This document shows, in pieces, positions 43,927-53,407 of a stretch of DNA of 54,822 bases (positions are counted from its first letter, which is position 1; each line of letters begins with the position of its first letter). Below the pieces are notes generated by a model, which was not told the DNA's origin, did not search any database, and saw nothing but the letters and a program-made list of their open reading frames with translations. Source of the DNA: an uncultured Bacteroidales bacterium. GTDB taxonomy: Bacteria; Bacteroidota; Bacteroidia; Bacteroidales; Muribaculaceae. A program made the position numbers and the translations under genes. The stretch lies in NCBI GenBank assembly GCA_945829225.1, contig CALZTY010000012.1:1-54822 (forward strand), in the 5' to 3' direction.

Positions 43927-44991
43927 ATGAAACTTCAATATAAAATAGCCTGCCTTGCCCTCGGCGTCTTTGCCATGTCGTCGTGCGACCGCCACGATAT
44001 TATCAACGATGTGGCTCCCATCGGTCAGGCTGTACCCACCTGCTACTGGTCGCTCAACTCCACTGTGTGCAAGGCTGGTGACAGCTTCACATTCCAAGGC
44101 AAGTATTACACCGACCCCGAACACACTCCCGACCACTCGGAGGTTTGGTACCAAATCGTGCGCAGCGAGGAGGCTTCTGTGCTCTCCAAGCTCGGCGGCA
44201 CTTCGCTCGGTTACACTCACAAGAGCACTCGCACCGACACTGTCCGCACTTATCAGTCGATGGCTACATTCCCCCACGACCCCTCGCTGTGGGATGGCTA
44301 CGAATTTATCCTCAACGGCTCTGTGCCCGTGTCGCGTACCCTCTCGCCCGTCAAGTGGGCTGATATTGCCACCTGGGACCAAGAGAATTTTGACTCTTAC
44401 TATCCCGCCGGCTTCGCCGAAGGCTTCCTCAATACAGTCCTCGGATACCTCACCGACGAGGCTACCGCTCCCTCTTATTACAATGCCCTCCGCTCGGTTT
44501 ATATCACCTACGACTTCACCAACGAGCAATTTGAAGCCAATGGCTTCCCCGCCGTTGACCAGTCACAGGCTATGGCTGACAAGAGCGACCGCTGGTTCTC
44601 GACCACAGTTGCTTCCGACGACGCTATCGTAGGTTACTACTACTACACCGTTGAGGGTGACAAGAACGTCGTTCACGAAATCACCATCGAGGAGAACGAA
44701 CACTTCGACGCCGCTCCCACATATCCCGTCTACAAGTCGGCTGAATGGGTATTCTGCCGCTACGACGACAACGCCGGTGCTATCGTTTCAACCGTCCGCA
44801 CCGAGTGGCTCCCCCGCTTCCGCTCGCTCCTCGAGCTTATCCCCTTCCAAGATTGGATCTACGACAGCGCCAATGCTTGCTACAAGGTCGACTTCTCGCG
44901 TAACTACTCGCTCAACGCTCAGTTCCGCGTTTACGACACCGACGGCAACGAAGGTCGTGCCTACGATGTGCTCACTATCACAGTTAACTAA
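43927..44991 (+). CDS. Surface lipoprotein of the PUL (SusE-like position)
   Basis: 354 residues with lipobox MSSCDRHD. I see no confident family. It has no catalytic motif; many aromatic residues and beta-type sequence (SEVWYQIVRSEEASVLSKLG, YYYYTVEGDKNVVHEITIEE) suggest a carbohydrate-binding surface protein, the usual role of the gene after susD. It lies 39 bp after susD and 20 bp before the PKD lipoprotein gene. Whether it binds the glycan is an inference from position. Confidence 0.7.
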   Translation: MKLQYKIACLALGVFAMSSCDRHDIINDVAPIGQAVPTCYWSLNSTVCKAGDSFTFQGKYYTDPEHTPDHSEVWYQIVRSEEASVLSKLGGTSLGYTHKSTRTDTVRTYQSMATFPHDPSLWDGYEFILNGSVPVSRTLSPVKWADIATWDQENFDSYYPAGFAEGFLNTVLGYLTDEATAPSYYNALRSVYITYDFTNEQFEANGFPAVDQSQAMADKSDRWFSTTVASDDAIVGYYYYTVEGDKNVVHEITIEENEHFDAAPTYPVYKSAEWVFCRYDDNAGAIVSTVRTEWLPRFRSLLELIPFQDWIYDSANACYKVDFSRNYSLNAQFRVYDTDGNEGRAYDVLTITVN

Positions 44992-45011
44992 TCCAACTAT
45001 CCGTGAAAACT

Positions 45012-46760
45012 ATGAAAATCTTCAATAAGATAGCAGTAGCAGCACTGGCAATGTTTTCGCTGGCAGCCTGCTCCGAGAATTATGTCGACCCGGGCTACTA
45101 CCCAAGCGCCGATGTAGACTTCACATACAACGTCGATGGCGACCAGTACACCCTCGACTACTATGTGGTGTCAACTATCCAATTCAACAACACATCGGCT
45201 AAGACCGGCAACTTCGTGTGGGACTTCGGCGACGGTACAACCTCCACCGAGGCTAACCCCACTCACAAGTATGACGTAGCCGGCAACTACAAGGTTACCC
45301 TCACCCTCGAGGGCGTCGGCTCGCGTACTTACCCGCTGATGATCAACGATATCGCTCCTCTGCTCACTGTAGCTACTCAGAGCGACGACATCATCGAGTT
45401 CAACAGGTCCACGATGACCTTCAACATCGAGCTCCCCAACCCCGAGAATCTCCCCGTGCGCTATGTATGGACATTCCCCGAGGGCACTACTTATGCCGAC
45501 GGCACCCCCGCTACCGAGTTTATCGGCTATAGCGACGAGCAAGGCAACATCGAGTATCCCGCTCCCGTGATGTTCAAGAACATTGGCTCGCAGCGCGTGT
45601 CGATTGTCACCACATTCGATACCCGCGACGGTGGCGAAAATCGCCGTCTTGCCGACACTTACCTCAACGTGCAAGTTGGTGTCAACGAGCCCGCCGCTAC
45701 TCTCTACTACGCTCAGCGCGGTGGCAACATCAAGGCTATCAAGCTCGTCGATAATGTGCCCGCCGGCACCAAGGTGATGCCCTACGACCTCGGCGTCCCC
45801 ACCGGCTCCACTGTCTTCAACATCTTGTGCAACTCTACATTCACCGCCGGCTCGGAGGAGGAAGGTATTCCCGACCAAGAGACCGACTGGATCTACATCC
45901 TCGATGCAGGCAAGCAGTACTACTATGTAAATGATGAGAACGGTGTGCTCGGCGACGGCACCATGACCGCCATGCATGCCGACGGCTCGGGTGTTAACGT
46001 GGTTATCACCAACGTCGGCGGTCCCGCCTTCAACGACCCCTTCCGCGGTTACATCAACAACGGCATCATATACTATAGCGACCGCAACACCGGCTTCACC
46101 GCCATCGATTGCACCACTCGTGGCGCTGTCGAAGGCGTGGGCGACAGCAACCGTCGCGCTTCCTACGTGATGACCAACGAGAATACCCCCTTCAAGGACC
46201 AAGGTATCTCCTGGGGCGCTATCACCAACGGCTTGCTCCGCGATAGCAACAACTGGTGGTGGATCGGCAAGAACTACAACGGTTATGGTATCTTCCGCTT
46301 CCGCGACAGCGACGTTTACGCTACCGAGACTGAGGCTAAGAAGCACCCGCTGCCCTCTCAGGTTATCCTCTCCGGCGAGAAGACAACTGCCTTCACCATC
46401 GACGAGAAGAACAACGCTCTCTACGTTTACCACTCCGGCGCCAACCAAGGCTTCCGTGCTTACAATATCCCCGACTACCAGGCTACTGTAACCACTGCCG
46501 ACGCTTACTTCACCAAGGCGCTCTATTGCACCCCCGAGAATACTACCGGCGAGGAAGGTCTCTTCGTTACACAACTCGCTCTCGACAATGAGACCGGCAA
46601 GGTTTACTTCTGCTACCGTCCCGAGGCTACCGACGACTCAGGTCTCAAAGCCGGTATCGTGGTATTCGACCCCGCTACCCAGACTCTCAAGAACTATGGC
46701 GAGACTTCCGACCTGGCTACCGGCTGCGTCATCAATCCTCGCAAGACCAAACTGTTCTAA
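45012..46760 (+). CDS. PKD-domain surface lipoprotein, likely glycan-binding
   Basis: 582 residues from the ATG at 45012 (a GTG three codons upstream, at 45003, is in frame). Lipobox LAACSENY. A PKD domain follows near 45-110 with NFVWDFGDGTTSTEANPTHK. The remainder (about 190-580) has repeated WD-like or propeller-like strands (IDEKNNALYVYHSGANQGFR, LALDNETGKVYFCYRPEATD). Its place after susC, susD and a lipoprotein gene fits a surface glycan-binding protein. A hairpin follows the gene at 46776-46821. Confidence 0.8.
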   Translation: MKIFNKIAVAALAMFSLAACSENYVDPGYYPSADVDFTYNVDGDQYTLDYYVVSTIQFNNTSAKTGNFVWDFGDGTTSTEANPTHKYDVAGNYKVTLTLEGVGSRTYPLMINDIAPLLTVATQSDDIIEFNRSTMTFNIELPNPENLPVRYVWTFPEGTTYADGTPATEFIGYSDEQGNIEYPAPVMFKNIGSQRVSIVTTFDTRDGGENRRLADTYLNVQVGVNEPAATLYYAQRGGNIKAIKLVDNVPAGTKVMPYDLGVPTGSTVFNILCNSTFTAGSEEEGIPDQETDWIYILDAGKQYYYVNDENGVLGDGTMTAMHADGSGVNVVITNVGGPAFNDPFRGYINNGIIYYSDRNTGFTAIDCTTRGAVEGVGDSNRRASYVMTNENTPFKDQGISWGAITNGLLRDSNNWWWIGKNYNGYGIFRFRDSDVYATETEAKKHPLPSQVILSGEKTTAFTIDEKNNALYVYHSGANQGFRAYNIPDYQATVTTADAYFTKALYCTPENTTGEEGLFVTQLALDNETGKVYFCYRPEATDDSGLKAGIVVFDPATQTLKNYGETSDLATGCVINPRKTKLF

Positions 46761-46775
46761 TAATTCAATCTAATT

Positions 46776-46821
46776 AACAAAGGTAATCCTACACCCGCCG
46801 AGGGTGGGGATTACCTTTGTT
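46776..46821. terminator. Long hairpin after the PKD gene, carrying a -7 box
   Basis: AACAAAGGTAATCC (46776-46789) pairs with GGATTACCTTTGTT (46808-46821), 14 perfect bp, with an inner CACCC/GGGTG helix. No long T run follows, so termination is not certain. The right arm contains TACCTTTG (46812-46819), 25 bp before the ATG of the first GHL10 gene. The element could terminate upstream transcripts, start a new one, or do both. Confidence 0.6.
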
Positions 46822-46843
46822 GAAATATAAAAAAAGTTTTTAA

Positions 46844-49363
46844 ATGAAGAATAAACTGTGTACGGCACTTCTCCTCGCCGCCGCAATGACTACACTGACA
46901 CCGAGTGTGCCTACCCGCGCCGCTGAACTCCGCGAGCACCGCGCTGTGTGGGTTACCCCATTCCTCAGTGACTGGCCCACCTCGGCTATCACCACCGGCA
47001 ATGCCGCCACTCACCGTCGATACCTCACTCGCTCGCTCGATACCTTCAAGGAGTCGGGCATCAACATCGTTTACTTCCATGTCCGCTCCCACTGCGATGC
47101 CAACTATCGTTCGAAGTATGAGCCGTGGTCCAAGTTTGTCGGTGGCACTCGTGGCAACGAGCCTGCATTCGATCCCCTGGAAGTGCTCCTCGAGGAGGCC
47201 CATGCACGTGGCATTGAGGTATATGCTTGGGTCAACCCCTACCGCTATTGCGGCGTGTACACCAACGGCGAGAGCCCCTTGGACTATGAAAACACTCACC
47301 CTGAGTGGCTCATCGTGCAGTCGGGCAAGGAGACCATCCTCAACCCCGCTCTCGAGGAAGTCAAGCAACGCATCTGCGACGTAATCGCCGATGTTATTGA
47401 TAATTACGACATCGATGGCGTCGTATTTGACGACTATTTCTACAGTAATCCCACGCCCTACGACCTCGATGCCGACCTCTACGCGGCTGCCAAGGCTGCC
47501 GACCCCTCGGTGGGCACTCAACTGCAGTGGCGCGTCGCCAACGTCAATGATATGGTACGTCGCGTATCGCAGACCATCAAGGAGCACAAGCCTTACTTGC
47601 CCTTTGGCATCTCGCCCGCCGGCATCGCTTCGCCCTCCAATGTGACCAGCGAATACGGCTTGCAACCCATTAGGGGCGACTGGCAGTACAATGCCATCGC
47701 CTCCGACCCCCTCAACTGGTACAAAAACGGCTATGTCGACTACATGGCTCCCCAAATTTACTGGACCGACCGCTTTGACGAGGTCGAGTCGTGGTGGAAT
47801 GTCGCCGGGCGCAAGTTCGGTCGCCATCTATATTCGGCTATCACCCTCTCCGAGGCTACATATTATGGCTCTGAACTCAATCGCGAAGTGGAATATGCCC
47901 GCGAAATCCAAGCCGACAATACCTCGGGCTTCTCTTACTTCCGTATGAGCGAGTACATCAACACCGTATTCCGCTATGAGGGCGCCGGTGTGGAATTTGC
48001 CGACTTTGTGGGCTCGCACGCCCTGAGTACACCGGCTCTGGCTCCTATCCGCCCATGGAATAATGTCTACGCACCCGCCTACGTCACCAACCTCCGTCGC
48101 GACGGTTCAACCCTGTCGTGGGATGCTGTCGAGGGCATGCGCTATACCATCTACGCCTTCGCCGCCGGCGAGGAGCAACGCCCCTTCAGCACCAATCTGG
48201 TGCAGGTTACATACACCAACTCATTCGCAATCCCCAACGACCTCGCCGACAAGACCTTCGGTGTGGCTGTCTACGACCGCTACGGCAACGAGTACTCTAT
48301 GACTACCGAGGGTGGCACCCCCGCGCCCGCTGTTGTCGCCACATTGACATATCCCGAGAATGGCGCCAAGGCTGCCGACCTCTTTGATTTCACTTGGGAG
48401 GATACCGGCACTGACAATGTCCTTGAGGTTGCCTCCGATGCCGCTTTCACCGACATCATCTCCATGACCCCTACCGCCGCTTCTTCGGTAAACTCATATG
48501 TAGTTCCCAACCTCGAGGAAGGCAAGACCTACTACTGGCGTGTGCGCACCAATGGTGTCAATGCACCCGTGGGTGTCTCCGAGGTCCGCTCTTTTGTCGC
48601 TTCGCGCCTCTCGGTGACCGGTCCTGTCGGTAGCGACGAGACTCTCACTCCTACTATCTCCTGGACTGCCGCCTATGAGGGCTCGCAGTATCTCGTCGAG
48701 TTGTCGCGTGCCTCCAACTTCTCCACCATCGCCTACAGCACCACTGTCGACAATGTCAATTCGGTGACTATCCCTGCCGAAGCCTTGCTGATGTGGGGCG
48801 CTCGTTACTATGTGCGCGTCACCGCCTCTCGCTATGGCCGCACATCTACCTCGGATGTCGCTTCTTTCTACACCGCCGAGGTGACACCCGACCAGCCCAA
48901 GTTTATCAACCCGGCTGTCGACGGCGCTACCATCCACACCAACCAATGCGTGCAAGTCGAGGTACCCACCGGTGCTTCTGCAGTCGTTGTCACCATCTGC
49001 GCCTCCGAGGATTTCACCGGTGGCGTGGTCAAGACTACTCTCCACCAAGGCGAGACTGACACCAAGGAACTCTCGACTATGCGCATCAAGGGTAAAAAAT
49101 TGGTCGACGGCACCACATACTATGTGAGCGCCTACACCGAGTACTTCACCCATGACAACCAGACCAGTGAGGTTGCCGGCGATGCCGTCTATACCACATT
49201 TGTATACTCTGCCTCTGAGGGTGTGACCGACATCACCGCCGATGACAGCGATGCCCCCGTGCAATGGTTCAACCTCCAAGGCATTGAGATTGCCGAGCCC
49301 ACCTCTGCCGGCATCTATGTGCGCCGCCAAGGTGCTCGCGCCGTCAAGGTGGTCCTCCCCTGA
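46844..49363 (+). CDS. GHL10 (DUF187) glycosyl-hydrolase-like secreted protein, first copy
   Basis: 839 residues: signal peptide to about residue 27, then the GHL10 catalytic barrel (28-390). Landmarks are ELREHRAVWVTPFLSDWP, VLLEEAHARGIEVYAWVNPY, NYDIDGVVFDDYFYSNPTPY and VDYMAPQIYWTDR. Three fibronectin-type/Ig-like repeats follow (about 405-800). The C-terminus ends with NLQGIEIAEPTSAGIYVRRQ plus a basic tail. E. coli DigH (YddW), a GHL10 member, cleaves peptidoglycan strands stripped of peptides; other members are uncharacterised. The paralogue that follows shares the C-terminal half closely. It probably acts outside the cell, feeding SusCD. Confidence 0.85.
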   Translation: MKNKLCTALLLAAAMTTLTPSVPTRAAELREHRAVWVTPFLSDWPTSAITTGNAATHRRYLTRSLDTFKESGINIVYFHVRSHCDANYRSKYEPWSKFVGGTRGNEPAFDPLEVLLEEAHARGIEVYAWVNPYRYCGVYTNGESPLDYENTHPEWLIVQSGKETILNPALEEVKQRICDVIADVIDNYDIDGVVFDDYFYSNPTPYDLDADLYAAAKAADPSVGTQLQWRVANVNDMVRRVSQTIKEHKPYLPFGISPAGIASPSNVTSEYGLQPIRGDWQYNAIASDPLNWYKNGYVDYMAPQIYWTDRFDEVESWWNVAGRKFGRHLYSAITLSEATYYGSELNREVEYAREIQADNTSGFSYFRMSEYINTVFRYEGAGVEFADFVGSHALSTPALAPIRPWNNVYAPAYVTNLRRDGSTLSWDAVEGMRYTIYAFAAGEEQRPFSTNLVQVTYTNSFAIPNDLADKTFGVAVYDRYGNEYSMTTEGGTPAPAVVATLTYPENGAKAADLFDFTWEDTGTDNVLEVASDAAFTDIISMTPTAASSVNSYVVPNLEEGKTYYWRVRTNGVNAPVGVSEVRSFVASRLSVTGPVGSDETLTPTISWTAAYEGSQYLVELSRASNFSTIAYSTTVDNVNSVTIPAEALLMWGARYYVRVTASRYGRTSTSDVASFYTAEVTPDQPKFINPAVDGATIHTNQCVQVEVPTGASAVVVTICASEDFTGGVVKTTLHQGETDTKELSTMRIKGKKLVDGTTYYVSAYTEYFTHDNQTSEVAGDAVYTTFVYSASEGVTDITADDSDAPVQWFNLQGIEIAEPTSAGIYVRRQGARAVKVVLP

Positions 49364-49393
49364 CCGAGAACAACAATTAATCGCTCATAGATT

Positions 49394-51919
49394 ATGAAGC
49401 AGTCTATCTTCAAGAGTGTCGTGACGGCAGCCATTGCCGCGGCGACACTCTTGTCGGCTTCAGCAGCCGACTTCCGCGAGCATCGCGGAGTTTACATCTC
49501 CTGTTATGTGGCTGACTGGCCATCGACTGGCATTACAGCCTCAAATGCAGCCACTCACAAGCGCATCCTCACCCGTTCGCTCGACCGACTCAAGGCAGGT
49601 GGTGTCAACGTGGTATACTTCGCCGTGCGCCCGCTGTGCGATGCCGCCTACCGCTCCAAGTATGAGCCGTGGTCGCAGTGTGTCAGTGGCACCCGCGGTG
49701 TCGAGCCCGCCTTCGACCCCCTACAGTTCCTCATCGACGAGGCACATGCTCGTGGCATCGAGGTATATACATGGCTCAATGCCTATCGATACTGCACAAT
49801 CTACAAGCACGGCGAGAGCCCTCTCGACTACGAACTCACTCACCCCGAGTGGCTCTTGGTCCAAGAACACGAGACTATCCTCAATCCTTGCCTCGAGGAG
49901 GTCAAGCAGCGCGTGTGTGACGTCGCTGCCGACATCGTCGACAATTATGATATCGACGGCTTCCTCTTCGACGACTATTACTACACCAATAACACCCCGC
50001 TCGACCTCGATGCCTCATTCTACGAGGCTGACGTGGCTGCCGGGCTCACCTCTGCCTCGCAGTTGCAGTGGCGTCGCGACAATGTCAGCGATATGGTGCA
50101 GCGCGTGAGCAACGTGGTCAAGAGCCACAAGCCCTGGGTGCTCTTCGGCATCAAGCCCGCCGGCGTGGCTAATCCGCCCGACATCCGCGACTACGGCTTG
50201 GAGCCTTGGCCCTCGTCGTATGCCGAGCAGGACTGGCAGTACAACGGCGTCTGCGCCGACCCCATCTACTGGTTCAGCCAACACTGGTGCGACTTCATGG
50301 CGCCGCAGATTTATTGGTGCAACCTCTACGACCCGCTGGAGTCGTGGTGGAATGTGGTCGCTCGCAAGTTCGGTCGTCACTTGTATTCGGCGGTGAGCAT
50401 GAGCAAATTTTCCAACTACGGCGCCGCCGAGTTTGCTCGCGAGGCTGAATACGGGCGTAGCGTGTTGGCAGACAACACCAACGGCATCGGCTTCTTCCGC
50501 TACTACTTCTATATGAACGAGATAGGCAAGATTGACGGCACCGTCTACGACTTCCCCGAGTACATGGGCGCGACTGCCTTTGCCACCCCGGTATTGGCAC
50601 CTATCCGCCCCTGGAACAATGTCTATGAGCCTGCCTATGTCACCAACCTGAGCCGTGAAGGCTCCACCTTGTCGTGGGATGCTGTCGAGGGTGCTCGCTA
50701 CACCGTCTATGCCTTCGCCGCCGGCGAGGAGCAACGCCCCTACAACACCAACCTGGTGCAGGTGACCTATACCAACTCCTTTACCATCCCCGACGACCTT
50801 GCCGGCAAGACCTTCGGCGTGGCTGTCTACGACCGCTACGGCAACGAATACCCTATGACCACCGAGTGCGGCACCCCCGCCGAGGCTGTCATTCCGCGTC
50901 TCACCTATCCCGAGAATGGTGCTACGGCTGCCGACCTCTTTGACTTCGCCTGGGAGGACACCGGCTGCGACAACATCCTCGAGGTCGCCACCGATGCCGC
51001 TTTCACCGATATCGTCACCATGGCTCCCACAGCCGCATCGTCGGTCAACTCCTATGTGGTCAATGACTTGCAAGATGGCAAGACCTACTACTGGCGAGTG
51101 CGCACCAATGGTGTCAACGCACCTGTGGGCACCTCCGAGGTGCGCTCATTTGTAGCGTCGCGCATCGCCCTCACCGGTCCGGTCGGTGACGACGCATCCC
51201 TCAATCCCACCATCGCCTGGACAGCCGCATACCCCGGTGCCGACTACACTGTCGAGTTGTCGCGCAATGCCGACTTCAGCGCCATCACCTACAGCACCAC
51301 TGTGACTGATGTCGCCTCGCTGACCCTCCCCGACGAGGCTAATATGCTCTATGGTATGCGCTACTATGTGCGTGTCACCGCTTCGCGCGAGGGTCGCTCG
51401 TCGATGGCTGACGCCATCACCTTCCAGACTGCCGACGGTGTGCCCTCCTTGCCCAAGTTTATCAATCCCGCTGTCGATGGCGCCACCATCCACGCCAACG
51501 AGTGTGTCGAGGTGGAAGTGCCTGCCGGCGCTTGGTCGGTCGTGCTGAACATTTGTGCCTCGGACGACTTCACCGGTGGTGTCTCGCGCACAGTTCTACA
51601 TCAAGGCGAGACCGCTACCAAGGAACTCTCGACAATACGTATCAAGGGTAAGTACCTCGTCGATGGCACCACCTATTATGTGCGTGCCAACGCAGAGTAC
51701 TTCACTCAAGCCAACCAATCGGCAAGCACATCGGGCGAGAATGTGGTGACCTCGTTTGTCTACTCATCGTCCAACGGCGTTGCCGATATCACTGCCGACG
51801 ATGACGACGCTCCCGTACTGTGGTACAACTTGCAGGGCGTGCAGATAGCCGAGCCTACCGCTGCCGGCATCTACATCCGCCGCCAGGGTGCCCGTGCCGT
51901 CAAGGTGGTGATTGACTAA
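49394..51919 (+). CDS. GHL10 (DUF187) glycosyl-hydrolase-like secreted protein, second copy
   Basis: 841 residues, a paralogue of the preceding gene 30 bp away. Signal peptide to about 23; catalytic barrel with DFREHRGVYISCYVADWPST, LIDEAHARGIEVYTWLNAYR, NYDIDGFLFDDYYYTNNTPL and the conserved MAPQIYWCN. The barrel has diverged strongly from the first copy, while the three Ig-like repeats and the C-terminal tail NLQGVQIAEPTAAGIYIRRQ are very similar. Different substrate specificity with shared binding modules is a reasonable reading. Its stop overlaps the rsmF-like gene by 4 bp, converging. Last gene of the PUL. Confidence 0.85.
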   Translation: MKQSIFKSVVTAAIAAATLLSASAADFREHRGVYISCYVADWPSTGITASNAATHKRILTRSLDRLKAGGVNVVYFAVRPLCDAAYRSKYEPWSQCVSGTRGVEPAFDPLQFLIDEAHARGIEVYTWLNAYRYCTIYKHGESPLDYELTHPEWLLVQEHETILNPCLEEVKQRVCDVAADIVDNYDIDGFLFDDYYYTNNTPLDLDASFYEADVAAGLTSASQLQWRRDNVSDMVQRVSNVVKSHKPWVLFGIKPAGVANPPDIRDYGLEPWPSSYAEQDWQYNGVCADPIYWFSQHWCDFMAPQIYWCNLYDPLESWWNVVARKFGRHLYSAVSMSKFSNYGAAEFAREAEYGRSVLADNTNGIGFFRYYFYMNEIGKIDGTVYDFPEYMGATAFATPVLAPIRPWNNVYEPAYVTNLSREGSTLSWDAVEGARYTVYAFAAGEEQRPYNTNLVQVTYTNSFTIPDDLAGKTFGVAVYDRYGNEYPMTTECGTPAEAVIPRLTYPENGATAADLFDFAWEDTGCDNILEVATDAAFTDIVTMAPTAASSVNSYVVNDLQDGKTYYWRVRTNGVNAPVGTSEVRSFVASRIALTGPVGDDASLNPTIAWTAAYPGADYTVELSRNADFSAITYSTTVTDVASLTLPDEANMLYGMRYYVRVTASREGRSSMADAITFQTADGVPSLPKFINPAVDGATIHANECVEVEVPAGAWSVVLNICASDDFTGGVSRTVLHQGETATKELSTIRIKGKYLVDGTTYYVRANAEYFTQANQSASTSGENVVTSFVYSSSNGVADITADDDDAPVLWYNLQGVQIAEPTAAGIYIRRQGARAVKVVID

Positions 51920-53259
51920 TGGAGAATACGCCACTGCGCCGGATACAGATTGTTGGCGCGGTTGCCCAAATTCTTGACAAAGCCTAAAGGAAGACCCTCA
52001 TGGGTCAATAGTACGATGCCCCTCGGTGCCGACAAGGTGCCGAGGGGTTGTCTCTTGAGATACTCCACGGCAGAGGGTGTGTCAATTGCGCAACACTCAA
52101 AGGCATCGGCACGCAGGTCGACAGCCAAGGCGAGGGCTTGCGCGGGAATGAAATCCTTGCCCTTGAGGCAGCCTGCTTCGATGCCCGGGCAGACGATATC
52201 CACGCCTTTGAGGGCTTCGAGGAGCGGAGCGTTGTCGGCACGTACCGCATATATTGCATCGCGCTCCACCACGATGTAGTCGCCGTCAAGATAGCGCGAG
52301 ATGTCGATTGCCGGGCGACTCGGACGGTTGGAGCGGGTGCGCACCACACAGTGTCCGCCCTCGCCGTCCTTGCGCAACAGGGCGATGAATTGCCCGTGAC
52401 CATTGACGCGCCCGGGCAGGAAGCGATAAGCCGCGAAATCGTAGCCCCCGATGGCGCCGACAATCTCGGGACGCTCCAACGCGGCGATAGGGAGCACCTC
52501 GGCGCCCAATTCCTCGCGAGCATAGGCTATAATCTCTTCATTTTCAGCAAGATTGAACGTGCAAGTGCTATAGATGAGGCAACCGCCCGGGGCGAGTGTA
52601 TCCCACAGGTGCTCGACGATGCGACGCTGCAAGGCGGCGCATTGCTCCACCAGAGCCGGCGACCACTGAGTCACAGCCACTTCCTCCTTAGCCATCATAC
52701 CCTCGCCCGAGCACGGAGCGTCCACGGCGATGATGTCAAAGAAGCCGTCGGGCACGCGGATCGCCGAGGCATCACCGCGACACACGGCGACATTGCCACA
52801 GCCCCACTTGGCGACGTTCTCTATCAAGATATTGCAGCGATGACGGTCGTACTCGTTGGCGAGGACAAAGGCATCGTCGGGTAGGGCATCGACAGCGGCG
52901 AGGGTCTTGCCGCCCGGGGCGGCGCAGGCATCCAGATACCGCAGCGGCTGCTCAGTGCCGACCGCCGCCACTGCCGCCGCCACTGCCGCGCTGTGTGCCA
53001 TTGACGACGCATCCTGCACATAGTAGCGCCCTTGATGTAGCGCGGGGTCGTGAGTGAAGTCGGGGCGCGAGCCCAGGTAATAGCCGCCATAGCACCATGG
53101 CACCGCCGAGGCGCCACAGGGAGCAACTCCTCCCTTGGCGAGGTTGAGGCGTATTGCCGGCGAGACATTCACACCCGCCTGCAAGGCATCGACCACGGCG
53201 CTCATCTCCGCGCCCAGCCCTCGCATCATCTCAACAAATCCTTCAGCCAACACCATCAT
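51916..53259 (-). CDS. RsmF-like rRNA/tRNA (cytosine-5) methyltransferase
   Basis: 447 residues of the NOL1/NOP2/Sun family. It has the AdoMet block LDACAAPGGKTLAAVDAL, the catalytic VDAPCSGEGMM (the PC cysteine) and the second cysteine in YSTCTFNLAENEE. The C-terminal half carries a PUA-like domain (LGTLSAPRGIVLLTHEGLPL) and ends NRANNLYPAQWRI, typical of RsmF/YebU. It would methylate a cytosine of 16S rRNA or a tRNA. It stands alone with a consensus promoter (53300-53331) and overlaps the last PUL gene by 4 bp at the 3' end. Two adjacent ATGs can serve as start. Confidence 0.92.
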   Translation of the reverse strand: MMVLAEGFVEMMRGLGAEMSAVVDALQAGVNVSPAIRLNLAKGGVAPCGASAVPWCYGGYYLGSRPDFTHDPALHQGRYYVQDASSMAHSAAVAAAVAAVGTEQPLRYLDACAAPGGKTLAAVDALPDDAFVLANEYDRHRCNILIENVAKWGCGNVAVCRGDASAIRVPDGFFDIIAVDAPCSGEGMMAKEEVAVTQWSPALVEQCAALQRRIVEHLWDTLAPGGCLIYSTCTFNLAENEEIIAYAREELGAEVLPIAALERPEIVGAIGGYDFAAYRFLPGRVNGHGQFIALLRKDGEGGHCVVRTRSNRPSRPAIDISRYLDGDYIVVERDAIYAVRADNAPLLEALKGVDIVCPGIEAGCLKGKDFIPAQALALAVDLRADAFECCAIDTPSAVEYLKRQPLGTLSAPRGIVLLTHEGLPLGFVKNLGNRANNLYPAQWRILH

Positions 53260-53299
53260 TTATGTGCAAAAATTTGTGTCATAACACAGATTTATGCAG

Positions 53300-53331
53300 C
53301 AAATTTAGTGTAAATTTTCTGCATGGGCAAA
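53300..53331 (-). promoter_or_regulatory. Promoter of the rsmF-like gene
   Basis: Minus strand: TTTG (53331-53328), 20 nt, TAAATTTG (53307-53300): full consensus; start near 53293. Confidence 0.75.
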
Positions 53332-53352
53332 TTGTGGAGGGGTTTTTGAGGT

Positions 53353-53384
53353 AAAAAAAGAGAGCGGGGCAGTGCCTCGCTCTC
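53353..53384 (-). terminator. Rho-independent terminator of the secreted-protein gene
   Basis: On the minus strand GAGAGCG pairs with CGCTCTC, with an inner GGC/GCC helix, followed by seven T (complement of 53353-53359). Confidence 0.88.
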
Positions 53385-53407
53385 TCGGTCATTGTAAGGG
53401 ATGCAGG

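Noticed and set aside
45171-46574. 467-codon open frame opposite the PKD lipoprotein gene
   Set aside because: Antisense shadow; the plus-strand gene has a lipobox and a PKD domain, while this frame has only low-complexity Val/Gly/Glu sequence.
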